Assembly (NCBI GenBank): GCA_013399305.1
Contig: VXAI01000090.1
Span: 2,813,499-2,877,498 of the forward strand
Reading direction: 5' to 3'
DNA length: 64,000 bases
Source: Rostratula benghalensis
Lineage: Eukaryota; Chordata; Aves; Charadriiformes; Rostratulidae
Shown piece after piece: positions 49,769 through 62,820 of this stretch. The notes under the pieces are model-generated. The model saw nothing but the letters and a program-made list of their open reading frames with translations. It was not told where the DNA came from and did no database searches. Position 1 is the first letter of the stretch; each line of letters starts with the position of its first letter. A program made the translations under genes and the position numbers.

Positions 49769-51540
49769 GTAATTCAACAAAATAAAACTATCTAAATTTG
49801 TGAATGCGAGGATGTAGTTAATACTTATATTGTGCTGTGTATTTGAATAGATGTTTGTTAAAGTAGATATATGGGCAAAAGGCACAGTAATGTCTTTTAA
49901 AGATGTCTTTTCTCATGTTTTTGCTTATGATTTTATTAATTATGTTGTTTGTTCTCCTGAAGCGTGGGGAAAAATAGGAAGCCACAAAGGGGCTTTTGAT
50001 AATGAGAACTAGAAAAATCTTACTTTAGCACTAAATCACTAGCAAATCAATTGTGCTTTATGAAATACAGGCACTATCTGACTATTTCAATAAGCAGGTA
50101 AGTGATCACAAACAGTACAGAAATAAAAAAAACCAAAAAACCTAGTTGGACAGCTGTGTGTGAGGTGAGCTTGTTTTACCGAATTTGAAGTCTAAGGATA
50201 AAAGAAGAAACTAAAGGTGAACGAAGAATATGTACAAGGAGATAGTGAGAATTCTGTGCAATGGGCAGTATAATTGACATTAGTCATTGGCCTAACCCTT
50301 GCTAATATTTTTGAGAGTGTCATGGGTGAGGAAGGTGTAACATGCCTGTGCTGCCTCTTTGAGAGCATGAAAAATGTATGCTAATTTTTGGAGGTTTGTG
50401 ATCTGCTCTGTATCTTAAACAGCCTAGGTAGAATCAAGCAATCTTCCTCTGACACCCTCCTCTGCCTGGCTGGTGAAGCGTGTTAGAGCAGAAGTTTCAG
50501 ACCTTATGTCAGTTTTGTTCAGATTGTGATTCTTTGCATTTAATATTGTGTGATCTCAGCTTTCCAGAGTGCTATGAAATATTTTGGGAGTGTTTGGTAG
50601 ACAGTCTTTTGTTAGCTTAGGTTCTCTGGGATGTGGCTGTTTATATAAGATACGGGGCAAAAAGTAATGCTGTGGAGAAGTAATGCAATGAATTATGGTA
50701 TGTATGTCTCTTATAAGTCCCAGAAGACAGATCAACTGTCCTGCAGGGTTTTTGGGAAGGGGAAAGGGGTTTGAAGGTATGATTTGAATGATTACCTAAA
50801 CTCTGTAAACCTAGCTCTTTATATGGGGTATAATTTAAGAGGATGTGTATTTTGTTAAAGAAGAAATCCCAAGTGCATTCCCTTACAAAGGTTTCAAGAG
50901 AGGATTTGATGCCAGGTAATAATTTAAATTTTTCACTTGAATACCAATTAATTACTAGTTGAATTCAGGAAAATATAGACTTCTCAGTTGCAATTTCCTG
51001 TGCTTAAAGCAAATTGAAAGAATAAAAACAAACAAGCTATCAGAAACAAGAACAATGTAAATGTATACATTTATTATTTCAGTTTTAAAGAAATGCTGTG
51101 TCAATGGGTTTGATTCCCCCCACTTGTGCTTTGACCCTGAGTGTATGCACATGTATGAAGACATGTATTCACTTTGAATCCTGCTTTCAATCAGAGTGTT
51201 ATGACTTTCTACTACAGCATCTCCCTTGATAGGCAAAAAAAATTAAACTTTATGATCCTGTGTTTAGCTTTCAAAGTTAGAAAACATGTTGTGAATGAAA
51301 CAAGGGGTTGCAGATGCTGTATTTTCCACAGGCAGGCTGCTATTTCAGTGTTATTTTCATCCTTCATTTCAAGTTCTAGATAAAACTGACTTCAGACTGG
51401 AAAAAAAAAAAAAAGAAGCTGATTTTTCACACCTGTAACTGAAGTCAGTGGCTTGTGATATTTTACAGTAAAATGTCATATAATGTGTAATGTGCTGAAA
51501 AAAATGTAGATCAATACAATTCTTATTGGTACTTTCTTCT

Positions 51541-51891
51541 TTTGACATTTTTATTTTCTGACCCCTTCCCCTTCTCTGCTGGGGGAAGGAGGTAGCAAAT
51601 TTGGGAGTAAAGTTAAGCCTGGGAAAAAGGGAGGGGTGGGGGAAAGCTGTATCAAGATTTTAATTTTCTTTCTCTCATTGCCCTATTCTGATTTGACTGG
51701 TAATAAATTTAACTAATTTCCCCAAGTCGGGTCTGTTTTGCCTGTAATGGTAATGGGCAGGTGGTCTCTCCCCGTCCTTCTCTCAACCTATGAGCCTTTT
51801 GTCCTACTTTTCTCTCCTGTCCAGCTGATGAGGGGAGAGATACAGCAGCTTTGCTGGGCACCTGGCGTCCGTCCACGGCTAATCCACCACA
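51541..51891 (+). mobile_element. ERVL-like solo LTR, plus strand, 5' truncated
   Basis: The order of motifs is that of a long LTR family common in birds: CCCCTTCCCCTTCTCTGCTG, GGAGTAAAGTTAAGCCTGGG, a TTGCCCTATTCTGATTTGAC segment followed by GGTAATAAATTTAACTAATT (with AATAAA), TTTCCCCAAGTCGGGTCTGT, and a GAGGGGAGAGATACAGCAGC segment, then GGCACCTGGCGTCC and a CCACCACA end at 51891. No internal coding sequence adjoins it. It shares the TTTCCCCAAGTCG segment and the GC-rich 3' part with the remnant at about 20 kb. The family name was not checked. Confidence 0.8.
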
Positions 51892-54800
51892 TTATGGTTT
51901 CAAAATTACACGTTCACGTTTGTCTTTAACGGCTGTAACAAGAATTCTTGATGCACTTCATCAGCCTTCAGCAGGAAGGAAGTTACCTTGAAAGCATCAG
52001 CGTTGTTCTGGAGTGCATACCACCAGGCTAACTACGTGCACAGGGAAATTTGCACCAAAAAGGATTCCTCCTGTGCTCTGAGTCACTGAAGTGGATAGAC
52101 TCCGGGGCGTACGGGAAATTATCGTGGTTCAGGATCAACTGTCAAGTGGTGGTAGATGTATTACTTTTGACTGAATGGTTATGCCAGTTGGATTCATAAC
52201 CTTGGTGCTATTTTAAAGCTGGTTTGTTTTTTCTATAAAATGTAATCTTACTCTAAACAGATATTAATTATCATTGATACTTTTGCATCTTGTTCTTGCT
52301 TAAAAAATACCTTCCTTCCTCTCCCCATCCAAAAAAAGGGGGGAGTAACTCCCAGTATGCTTTTCAAATACTTGAAACAAGAAAGTTATGAGATGATTCA
52401 AGATTAATTGAAAGATACGGTGCAGCTGTAAAAAAAAAATCCTCTGATAGTTGCACACAAAATCCTCTTTTCGTGGAGAATGTTGGCTCTTAATGTTTTC
52501 AGATCTATTTGTATAGTTTGTGAATATGAAATTGGAGACTTGGAAGATAAAGCAGTGTTTAGAACCAAAGAGAGAATGAAAGCTGGGCCAGTTTCGTTAA
52601 GGCATTATTCAGTTACTACTTTAGCTAATAGCCTGGAAGCAAGGTTTTGATACAGATGGATAACTAAAGCAACTTGTCACATTTTACTTTTCTTTGCTAC
52701 ATACTTACTTATGGTAGGAATTCTTTTTCTTAGCATTATTTGGTTCATGGTGGTACAAAATGCTCTCTTCTAGTACTTGGATTATTTACCACTATTAACA
52801 GAAGAAAGAGTTGCTAGTTTTATACTTCTTTGACATTGCTATTTGATATTATACTGATTTTTATTTTTTTTTTTGCATGTGCTACTGAAGAGCATATGAA
52901 AATTGTGCAAGAGTTTGGGTTTTTTAATTAATTTCTTCAATAAACCTCCAAAACTGTTTTCTGTAGCAGTTGATCACAAGTGCCAATGAAGAGGTTGTTT
53001 TCTAGTTGTCAGAAGTTCCTGTCTTGAGGTATGCCTCTTTATCCCTTCCCCCTAGCGAAGGTCTCTATAACAGATGTTTTCCTGGGAGAAGGAAGAGGAA
53101 AGTTTACTCAGAGTTAACCTTGTTCAGAGTCTGCGCTATGTAAAGAAGCAGTGAAGCTTTTGAGCTGTAGTTGGTTATTAACATATTCTAGGTGTTTCTT
53201 CCACACATGAGCATGTATGAAAGTGAGGACAGACAACTTGCCAGCTATGCACTGCGTCAGTATGTAAAAGAATACATTTAATACTGTTAAGAAAGTGATG
53301 AAACTTTGGGATGAAGGAATGTTCCAGTTTGATAGATCCAGTGATTCAATTTTCCTGGCTCTTCCACTTTTTTCTTACATGATCTTAGGAGATCCTTGAA
53401 TCTGGATTCAGGAGTCAGGCTTTACTTTGATTGCAAGTAACTGGTGATGATTGTTTCTACCAGAGCCAAGCAGAAGTTACATAATGGTGAGCTTTTAGTA
53501 GAGACCTGAAGTCTTTTCCAGCCTGCATTATCCAGTGATACTGCATCCAGGTCTGAGTACAGGTTGAAGTATGTTTTTGTGAGGGCCAGCCACTAGAGGG
53601 AGACAAGAGCATAATGAATAAATAAATAGAACCGATAGATGTAAATTAGAAATGCATATGCTAAAATGCTTTGTAGATCTATACAATTGTGTTGTTAAAA
53701 AAACCCAACAACCCATGTATTCAAATGAAAACAGAAATAAGCACTTGATAATTTGCTTTTAGACAAGCAAAACTATCCTCAGTGCAATTTATAACGCATG
53801 GATGATGTGGTTGTTCTTTAACGCCTCCTTGACTGCAGGAATATTTTCTTTATTGGTTAGTTGGTTACATGTGGTTTTGGTATTTTACTTTTTAATTTGT
53901 TGGAGATTTGGGGATTGATTTGCAGCAACATACCTTTTTTTACTTGCCCCCTTAAACGTATCAGGTAATGGTCCCTACTAATTTAGGAACATGGTTTCAT
54001 TCATAAATCAGGAAAGCATCTTTATTCTGTCATATTTTTAATTATAATTCTCTGATTGAATGTAATTTACTTTTATTCTTGCATTATTTAAACGTTACAA
54101 ATCTGCAGCCTAGTATGATGTGTTGAACAGCAAGCCACAAGATTTATCATCTAAGAGATAAAATTATAAATATAACTGAAATTCCTCTATAGAGATTAAA
54201 AACTGATCTTGTTTTAATTGCACATCAGTAGTACTGTAATGCAAAGAGGTGTCTAGGCTTGAATTCTTCTGAGATGCATAAAGGCTACTACAGAGCTTTA
54301 AGAAAATGTTTGATGTCTTCTAGGATATTAAAAAAAAAGAAGTAAAAAAAAAAATAAATAATGAAAGACCAGTACTTAATATCTAAAATCTTATCACTCC
54401 GAAATCTTTGGAAGAGTATGTCATGGTAACAAAGCATTAATGGCGTTAAGCCTATTGCCTATGCTTTCATTGGTTATCAGGGGATACTCAGCTTCTTGAT
54501 TGAATTGTATTTTTGTGTTAAACTTCTCATAAAATAAATTGATATTTTTTTTCCTTTCTACCAGTAACTGTAAAGATTAGCTGCAGTGGAACCACTTACT
54601 ATGTGTATTTTCTTTATTTGGAAATCATCACTTCGTATTCTAGTTGTAGTGAGATACAACAAGTGAATTTTAAAGAATTTGAGTGAATAATTTTTATTCT
54701 GTATAGGCAACATAACAATCTATTAATAATGTTGCTATAAGTTGAATGGCTTTGCTTACCTAGTATAACTGAGGATAGAGAAAGTAAAAATAATTCTATG

Positions 54801-57309
54801 GTATGTTTCCAAATGTTTTTCTATTTTACAACCAGTTAGCTCTTGAAGGTGCTTTAATAGCAAGCTAAATGTGATTTTTGTCTCAAACATGAAAAATCAT
54901 TTTCATTTCCATGACTTCCTGATTCCCAAACTTAATTATTAGAACTTTTTTTTTTTTTTAATGGAACTTTGAAGAAAAAAACCTAATATGCAATTGTTAT
55001 GGGAGTTTCAAGACTGTAGGTGGTCCAAGTACATCCTAGGCATGTAGGCTTGAAGTAACAATTAGTATGTAATTTGAATTTCAAACCTAAGGGCTAAAGA
55101 AAAGGAATTTCAGTTTTCACTATTTTTGAGTTAACTTATGTATTTTTGCTTCGGGATTTGGTGGGTTCCTTGTGCTGCCCTTTACTTTTTTTTTTTTTAA
55201 ATTTACGGGGTTTTTTTATTTTTAGTAAAACCCTTTGTGGCATTACTCTGAACAGCTGAGTCTATGAAATCATAGTATTTGTGCAAAACCTTGAAGTGAC
55301 TCGAGCCAAGGTGGCTGGTTGTTAGGAGCTGAGCAGCCTTTGCCACAGCGATCTGAACCTCCATAGTAATTTTAGTTTCCAGAAATCAGCTTTATGGTAG
55401 TGAATCAGTCCTCAGGAGATCTACTCCTTTTATAGAGCTTCCTTAGTGGGTATTTTGCATGTTGATTGAAGGCTGGAGGTTAACAGGTGCATGGTTCAAA
55501 TGGGACATAACTGTTGGTGAAGGTGATACTCATGTGAAGAGAGATTGCTGCTGAGAGCAATTAGCTGGTGTCATCTCAGCTGAAGTGGATAACCTGGAGT
55601 TGGGCTGACATTTTAATAAAGACTATGTGGAAGAGGTGTTTGGAGTGAATTTGATTTATAGTAAAAATTTATACAACCAGGCAGGAGAATTAAAGCATGA
55701 CTTGAAGATGTCAGTGGATGGATTACTGTTGTTGCAGCTGAGTTAAGCTGAATTAGTTCAACCTTCTTGTTGGTTGTAGCTGGATAAAGGTTTGGTTTTC
55801 TTTCCTCTGGCTATGGTAATTTGCTAATAAAAAGCAGTGGGTAGTTGGACCCAAATAATGGAAAATCCTGAGGGCTTATGTTGTAGACAACTATTATTCT
55901 TCCCCATCTGGTTCCATGTGAACAGGTAGAGCTGAGCTTGACAACTATGAACATCTTGCAGAACCTGAGTGGTATGGTGATGGAGTTTAGTCCAAGGAAT
56001 CATAATGTCTCTCTTTGCTGAATCGAAGTAAGCTTCAATTGCCATTAAAATTGGGTTATTTTTGGCAATGTTAAGCCTATGCAAGATTCTTACTATCGTA
56101 TACTGTCTTTTTTGTTTAAAGCTGTGTTTTGTAGATGAAAATTTGTCCTTTGTGTGTTCTGTGCACATTCGTTTATGCTTGCTAGCATTCTCTTCGCCTC
56201 TTGTGTGGAGCACTTCAGAATTTCGAAACGCTCGGGTGAGAACTGTTGGCATATTACTGACATACTGGTCTCCATGGTTTCATTTCTTCAATTTGTTTTG
56301 TATACCTATTGGCCAAAACAGAAGGAAAGAGACTTGTAATGGATTCTGGAAGTGAGAGGACTGAGAAAGTATGCTCACAGGGGTTGCATTTGATTGTATT
56401 CCAAGAAGTATTATCGAACACAAATTCCTTCTTGCTGAGTCCTGTTAAATTCTGCTAAGTCATAGAAAGGAGCAGAGCTAAGATTCCTCGCTGACTGTAC
56501 CAAATGTAAAGCCTATCAGCGATGCCTGGAATCACTGGCCTGTGGCTAGAGGGAAGGCACTCTCAGTGTTGCCAATGTTACTTCTGTTTAGTGTTGTGGA
56601 CTCAATCACTCTTGAAAACTGCAGAAAATGAGCTTATCTAGTTAGACCTAGAGATAGCTGTTTGCTTCCTGTCTAATTGAGCACCATGAGACCAAATCAA
56701 AAGAGTTTAAACTTGTTTGCATTCAGTGTCAGATGATGATTCTAAATAGGATTTAAAGTTAAATGGTAGTATGGAATTGCTGTCATTAAAATAACATGCT
56801 GTATTGTCTTTATGGACATTACTGCACAGCATGATTAATCATACAAGTTTTGCAAAGCTGGAAAACCCCGAGTTTGCTGCAAAGGGATTTACAAGTAACA
56901 CCTCCATTGTTCACAATACTCATTCAAATGTGTGCAAATTTGTAGGTGTTGCTGCTCTGACCTCTTCATTAAATGAAGAATATAGATATGCCTTCTGTGG
57001 CTCTTTCTCTCTATTTTAAAGTCCATTTTACTTTTTGCCCCCCCAAATTAGGCAAGTTAATGAAGCACATCATGGCTCAAGTTGATGTATAAGAAGTCAG
57101 ATGATGAGAAATCAGATGTGAATATAATATTAGATGTTCTTTGTGATACATGGTAGAAATGTCCTACCATTTACTTGGCAAAATAAGATGAAAGTAATCA
57201 GTTTTTCACCATTTCTGCCCATGCACCATGTATGTAATCATCTTGGATTGAGGTAAAACACAACCACAACAGTAATCATCACTGGAAAGGTACTGTTAAC
57301 TTAGAACTA

Positions 57310-57380
57310 TATATAGATATAAATAAATGAATATATATATACACACAAATTTATAAATTGTGTGTGTATAGATGTATATA
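57310..57380. repeat. TA/CA/TG-rich inverted microsatellite
   Basis: Alternating TA and CA units are followed by TG and TA units. TATACACACAAATTT at 57338 and AAATTGTGTGTGTATA ending at 57370 are nearly complementary, so a hairpin or cruciform with a tiny loop is possible. The stretch is probably one mutable TA/CA array. Confidence 0.7.
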
Positions 57381-60300
57381 TAACCTGCAGGTGATTTAAC
57401 TGTATTCAGAAGTATTAAAAATTGGAGTAAGAATAATAATAGCTAATAAGTGGTGCATAATGTTTTGGTATTGAATTCATCTAGTTAACTTGGGTGGTAT
57501 TGAAATTTGCAGGTAAGTTCCCTGGGAAAGGGATCACACCCACCCCAAATTAATGATGTGTTTTAGTATTAATCAATGGAGTTACTGATACTTCCAAAAT
57601 TAACCGTGTTCACTTCCACACACCCCCACCCCCATCTCAGTGATAGATGCTGCATCAATTCCCCATTCCTTTTATTGGGGGAACAATCTGCAACTTCACT
57701 TGGTACTATTTGCTTTCACTGTGTGTTAGAATTTTCTTTTACCTGCCACATCTGGAGTTCTGAACACTAGAAGTAGTAAAACCAAACCCTTACTTTTATA
57801 CCTTTTTACTTGTAAGGATGTATTTTACTTTAAAACAATATTGCCTGACTGTTTAAATACAAGGTCCTTACTGGTTTATCAGTGAAGTGAAGGATACTAA
57901 AGAGAAAGTATCTTTAGGACATAATTATGTAGATTTAAAGAGAGTGATATAGTTTTCAGTTGTGCCCTGTTAGCTACTGTAGATGCATATTTAACTCAGT
58001 CAAGTTTCTGTGTATTTCCCTCTGAAACTTTCTTTTCTCAGACCTTATATCATTAATCAGCGTACATCAGTGTATCTTACAGTTAGTTAAGCTTATTGAG
58101 TACTGACAAGCATCCATTTCACTGTTTGTCATTTTATATTTTAACTTTTCATAAGACTATTCATGTTACAGAAAAATTATTTTTAAAAAAAGCTTAAAGA
58201 AAAAGCTAATATTCATGTAATATGATTTGAAATCTCAAAACAGTATTTTTTAAATGAAATGGAGTTGGTATAAAAACATTATTTTTCACCATATTTTTGT
58301 TTCATGTGTATTTTTCTAATAGACCAGAACTGATGATGATGTACTAGAAAACATATAAAATAATTTTAGTCTACGATATACTTGGGCACACAAATATTTT
58401 AGGAACTGCAGTATTAAGTGCTGTGGTAAAAATGTGTGCCCTTTTACTCCAAACATAATACTTTTTTCAGTTGTTACCAGATTTTTCAATTATGTTCTTT
58501 TGAAACTGGAATTCTCAAGTCTTTGTTGTGAAGCCAGTGTTATGGTGTTGTTTTCCTATAATTATTCACTTTAAAGTACTTTAATCTCTTCAGCCTTTCT
58601 TTTAACCTGTTAGTAATGTATCTGTCCTTACTTTTGATTTTCCGTTTTCATCATGTGACTTAGATCACACAGGAAAATTTTGGATTCTTTCAGCCTGCAG
58701 CATGTCTTAGAGACAGAGAAGAGCTCTAGCTACATAATCTCTTCTCCAGGACTTCAGTTGCAGGGATGGCATAATTTTAATGATGCTTTTTAGCTGTACC
58801 AGCTACCATAAAAATAAATAAGACGACTTTTTGTAGTTGTTACATATTAGGCACTGAAATTTGTATTTAGCAATGCAGTGCATGAGCAGGTTAGTGATAA
58901 GGTTCTTGTGCTGGCAGGAATGAAAGCAATAAATATCTTTCCTGTACTAAAATAACTTAGATCAGAATCTGGTCTCTTATGACTTGTTTTGTTCTCAGTG
59001 TTACACATTTTCTTTCCATCCTGTAGTGTCTTTTTATAATTGTATGTAAAAAAATGGATGTTAAAGCCAGACCTTTAATTTTCTAAGATTCTTTTTGTAG
59101 TCTTGAACCGCTTGTCAGACTTGCACTTTATTATCTCTGTAGAAAGACTGTGTACTTGTCAGAAGAGGTTTCTGTTTTATTAGCCATCACAGCGACAGCA
59201 AGTCAGTCTGTGACATTTTAAGAAAAGTAATAGATGGATTTGTCTATTTGGTTGCCAAATTTCTAAGTTCAACAGTTGTGAAGTATCTGAGTGTCACTAA
59301 ATACGGTCTTTAGCAGGCTCTATCAAATACCTTCTAACCAGACAGCTCTCTCTTTATAGCCATCTGCTGAAAGAAATACACCACCGGTACCGTATTTAAG
59401 CTTTTGGCCATTTATTCCAAGTTCTGAGGCGGTGGTTAACCGTTTTTGAGATAAAAAATCTTTTCATCCATATCTTTTTATTACATTCCAGGACAGACAG
59501 GTCTCTTCCAGTTGTGTTCCTGTGCTTTTTGAACAGAAAAGTTGTGATAGAGCAGTTTTATTAATCTTGATATAATTGTTTGAAAGAACAATTTAGAATT
59601 ATTTTATTAAATGTTCAGATTTCCTCTAGCATTATAAACTGACTTCCAAAACAAAATTCAGAATCATGTATACTGTGCCTTCTCTTTTGATAATGTCCAT
59701 GTAATTGTTTTAACATCATAGAGCTGTCATATTCCATCTGTCTATATTCAGCCAGCAAATTGTGGCTATATTTCATATTCAGTCATCCAGAAAAGCAGCA
59801 TGTTGTATCAAGTGTGCACTCTGCTGATATACCACATAGGCACGATGTAAATAAAAATGTGCTCTTACTTTCAGAATTGATTTAACATTCTGTTGCAGAT
59901 CTTTGAAATCTATTGAATCTCATGAATAAAGACAGGACAGCTCTTTCATACATTATTTGTGTTACGCAGAATTTATGTGTCAGAAATTTAATATATTGAT
60001 TTAGGAAAGTTAAATTACTATGATAGGACTTTAAGTATTTCAACATTACAGAGGTTAGTACTTCTTGCAAGAAGGTTAGATCTGATTTTATATTGAAATG
60101 TATGATGCTATTTAGCTGTGCAAGTGAATTCTGCATAATGTGCTGTGTTCTGAGCTTTTCTTGTTCCTTTATGCTGCTTCTTAAGTGCACTCACACAAGG
60201 AGAAAAACAAAATGCAAAATGTACATCATATACCTTCCCCTTCTGCTCTCCCACCGGGCATAGGGGAGCAGAAGCTGGTAGTTTTTATTGGCAAGTTCTG

Positions 60301-61299
60301 TTGTTTACATTCAATTTTTTAAATTTTTTTTTCCTAATTCGTCTGTTTAGTGGAGTTGCATTTGGGGCAGGAGAACTGGGCAATACCAGTGAAAGATTTA
60401 TTTTTTTTTAAGATGAGTTACAACAGTTGGACTCTTTCTTGTATTTTGTTACCAGAGTTATTTCCATTTTTAGAACATTTCAGCATGCACTCAAAAATGG
60501 GGTGTGTGCTACCTCGCCTGAGACAGTTCAGAGCAGTTGCACAGCAGAGTTTCTTTGTTTCTGTTTGCATTTTCCCTGCACTCATCTTTTGAGTCAATGA
60601 TGAATTAACAAAAGCAAATATCTATCTAGATGAGAAAACAGTCTTTTAACATTTAGTCTTTTGGTGTTTTAAAACGAGCTTGCTTCTGTCATTGATTGCA
60701 GAAAGACTCTTGTCATGCTTGCAGTCTGTAGTTCAAATATGTCTTGATTACAGCACAGCCTGTGCATAAGGTAGAAGAGAAAAGCAAGCAGTTCTCCTTA
60801 TTATGACAGCAAGGGCTAATGTCTCTTAGTCTGCTCTTCTGTTTCCTTTGATCATCATCTTAAAACATGATATTGTATTTTAGAGTGCTGTTAATAAAAC
60901 AAATATCTGTTTTTCCACCAGAGATTTTACAGAGACAATGTTCGCATTTTTGGACTGTGCTCTTTTGAGAGCTCCGATACCTAGTTTACTCTGTGTTCAA
61001 AAGGGTTCAAAAACATCAAGTCTCTGCATAAGGTTTAATGTTTTAATGCATTGTTTTTGTCATTCTTCTATGACTGCATCAAAACAGTTAAGTCTATACA
61101 TTTCAAAAGTAGGTATAAAGAAGATTTATCAGTCTGAGGAAATGTATTCATTACTCACCCTCCGTGTAGTTTTATTTTAAAAATTATTTGATTTTTTTTT
61201 TCCAATTACCAATTTGTCTGGAAAATAATTATTTTTTAATCTGCACTTACACTGCAGATTTGCTGGTATCTTGAGAAGTTACATGATGGTGCACATGAT

Positions 61300-62820
61300 A
61301 TCCTTCTGTTCTGATGCTGCTCCTTGTCTAAGAGGTTTAACTATTTCTCAGTAAAACTTTGCCACAGTTGTGTCACATTGTGATAGTTTTGTCACTTGGC
61401 TTGGTTGAAGAGATATTCTCCTGTCCAAGTCACCGCACCTTTTGAAGAGATGATGCCACTTTGGCAAATCTGAGGGTAAAATTGAATCTCTTGGGCTTTA
61501 CTGGATCTCACTACAGATTAGATTGGGCCAGTCATGGATGTCTCATTGGTGAGGAATGCCTTGCTGGTTGACTGTTATAACCTGATGTTGAGAGCAGTTT
61601 ACCACTTGATCCCATGATCAATTAAGAAGGCCTGCCTGCCTTTGTTTTTTTAAAACCCCTTGCTTCTTGTGTGCCTTTTGTCATCTAATGCTGAACTTGG
61701 CTTCAGATGTTGTTCTGGTCAGTGTATCAATTGAGAAATAACAATCTTTGAAGGATTCCTAATAACATTGCTACACCGCAGGGGTGCTTGCCAGAGGCTG
61801 CAGTAATAAATTGATAAAGTAATTCAATGACATCTAATCAGTCAAGATTGGGAGCTTACTCAGGTGAACTCCCTTTGCCAGGTGCATGGTTTTAAAAGGG
61901 AAGAATGCTTCTGTGGTTTAAAGGAGTCCAAAAGGTTGGCAAAACCTTCCCGTCTCTGTTTCAAAGATTGCGTTTTTAGGGAATGCTGCGTAGTTCAACG
62001 AACTTCTAAAACAGAAACCCTTCTGTGAGCACATGACTTCTTCCACCGTGTCAGGAGATGGTTGCTCTTTGAAAACAATGTGTAGATGGAGGACTTCAGC
62101 TCTTCCAGTGAACTTGCTTGGATCTTTTGACTCCCTGATAGATGCACTAAGTAGAACTGGAATACTGCATAGTGAGTCAGAATTCCTTGGATTAATTCCA
62201 GTGTCCCATAGAGGTCCTTGAAATTTGGAACACCCTGCATAGGTGCAACCTGTGCCAGCAGCAGTGCTCTTCAAGAACAGCTCAATATGCACAGTTCCTT
62301 TGGACTCATTTCTGGTGCTGTGGTTGAATGCACGTATGTTGTTTTAATGCCAAGAGTCCTGTTAAAAATGAGGCAGGTCCTGCTGATTTTGATTCCCTGA
62401 AATGGCTGAGGCAATTTTTCCTCAGACCTTCTCTTATTTGTGAGTTTCTCTTCTGCTATCCCAGCGACCCAGAGTCGTCACACCTTGCTAAATTTCCAAT
62501 TTGTAGTATAGCTGCTTGGATAGCTTTGCTTTCTGGTATGCTTTTTCACCTTCCTTACAAGGAAAATTATTGTTACTAGATTGAAGGAGCCTGCCATGCC
62601 AGACTGTTGAGTTAAATGATAACAATTTTCTGTCTAATAACCACATTGAACTATTTGCCATGAAGCAAAAGATACCACAAATATCTAGAGTGCATGCTGG
62701 AGTGGAGAGCAGTGGCTCTCTTCTCTTCTGAAGTCCATTTGCCTGCCACTTTGGCCTGTTGAATGCCTCTGTTTTCTCATCCACAGCTGTAACATTTTTT
62801 GTGACAGGCAAACACATGAC
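61300..62820. other. Unidentified block, less AT-rich than its surroundings
   Basis: For about 1.5 kb the composition is more even than in the surrounding intron and stop codons are scarcer. Minus-strand open frames of 124 codons (61918-62292) and 109 codons (62488-62817) overlap others in different frames: 81 codons at 61995-62240 minus and 62 codons at 62033-62221 plus. None carries a motif that I recognise, and I see no splice pattern or CR1/LTR signature. An old processed pseudogene or unrecognised transposon on the minus strand would fit. So would a conserved noncoding block. Confidence 0.3.

Noticed and set aside
53210..53282. A short frame reading MSMYESEDRQLASYALRQYV after an AGGTGTTTCTTCCACAC stretch
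   Set aside because: It looks protein-like but does not match PRIM2 or any family I know. It is only 24 codons, ends in TAA, and has no convincing acceptor or donor.
55824..56252. A 142-codon minus-strand open frame
   Set aside because: The translation has no known motif and overlaps other frames on both strands. No promoter or splice evidence.
60240..60274. Hairpin with arms CTTCTGCTC and GAGCAGAAG
   Set aside because: A nine-base perfect stem with a short loop is expected a few times by chance in 64 kb, and it lies in no functional context.
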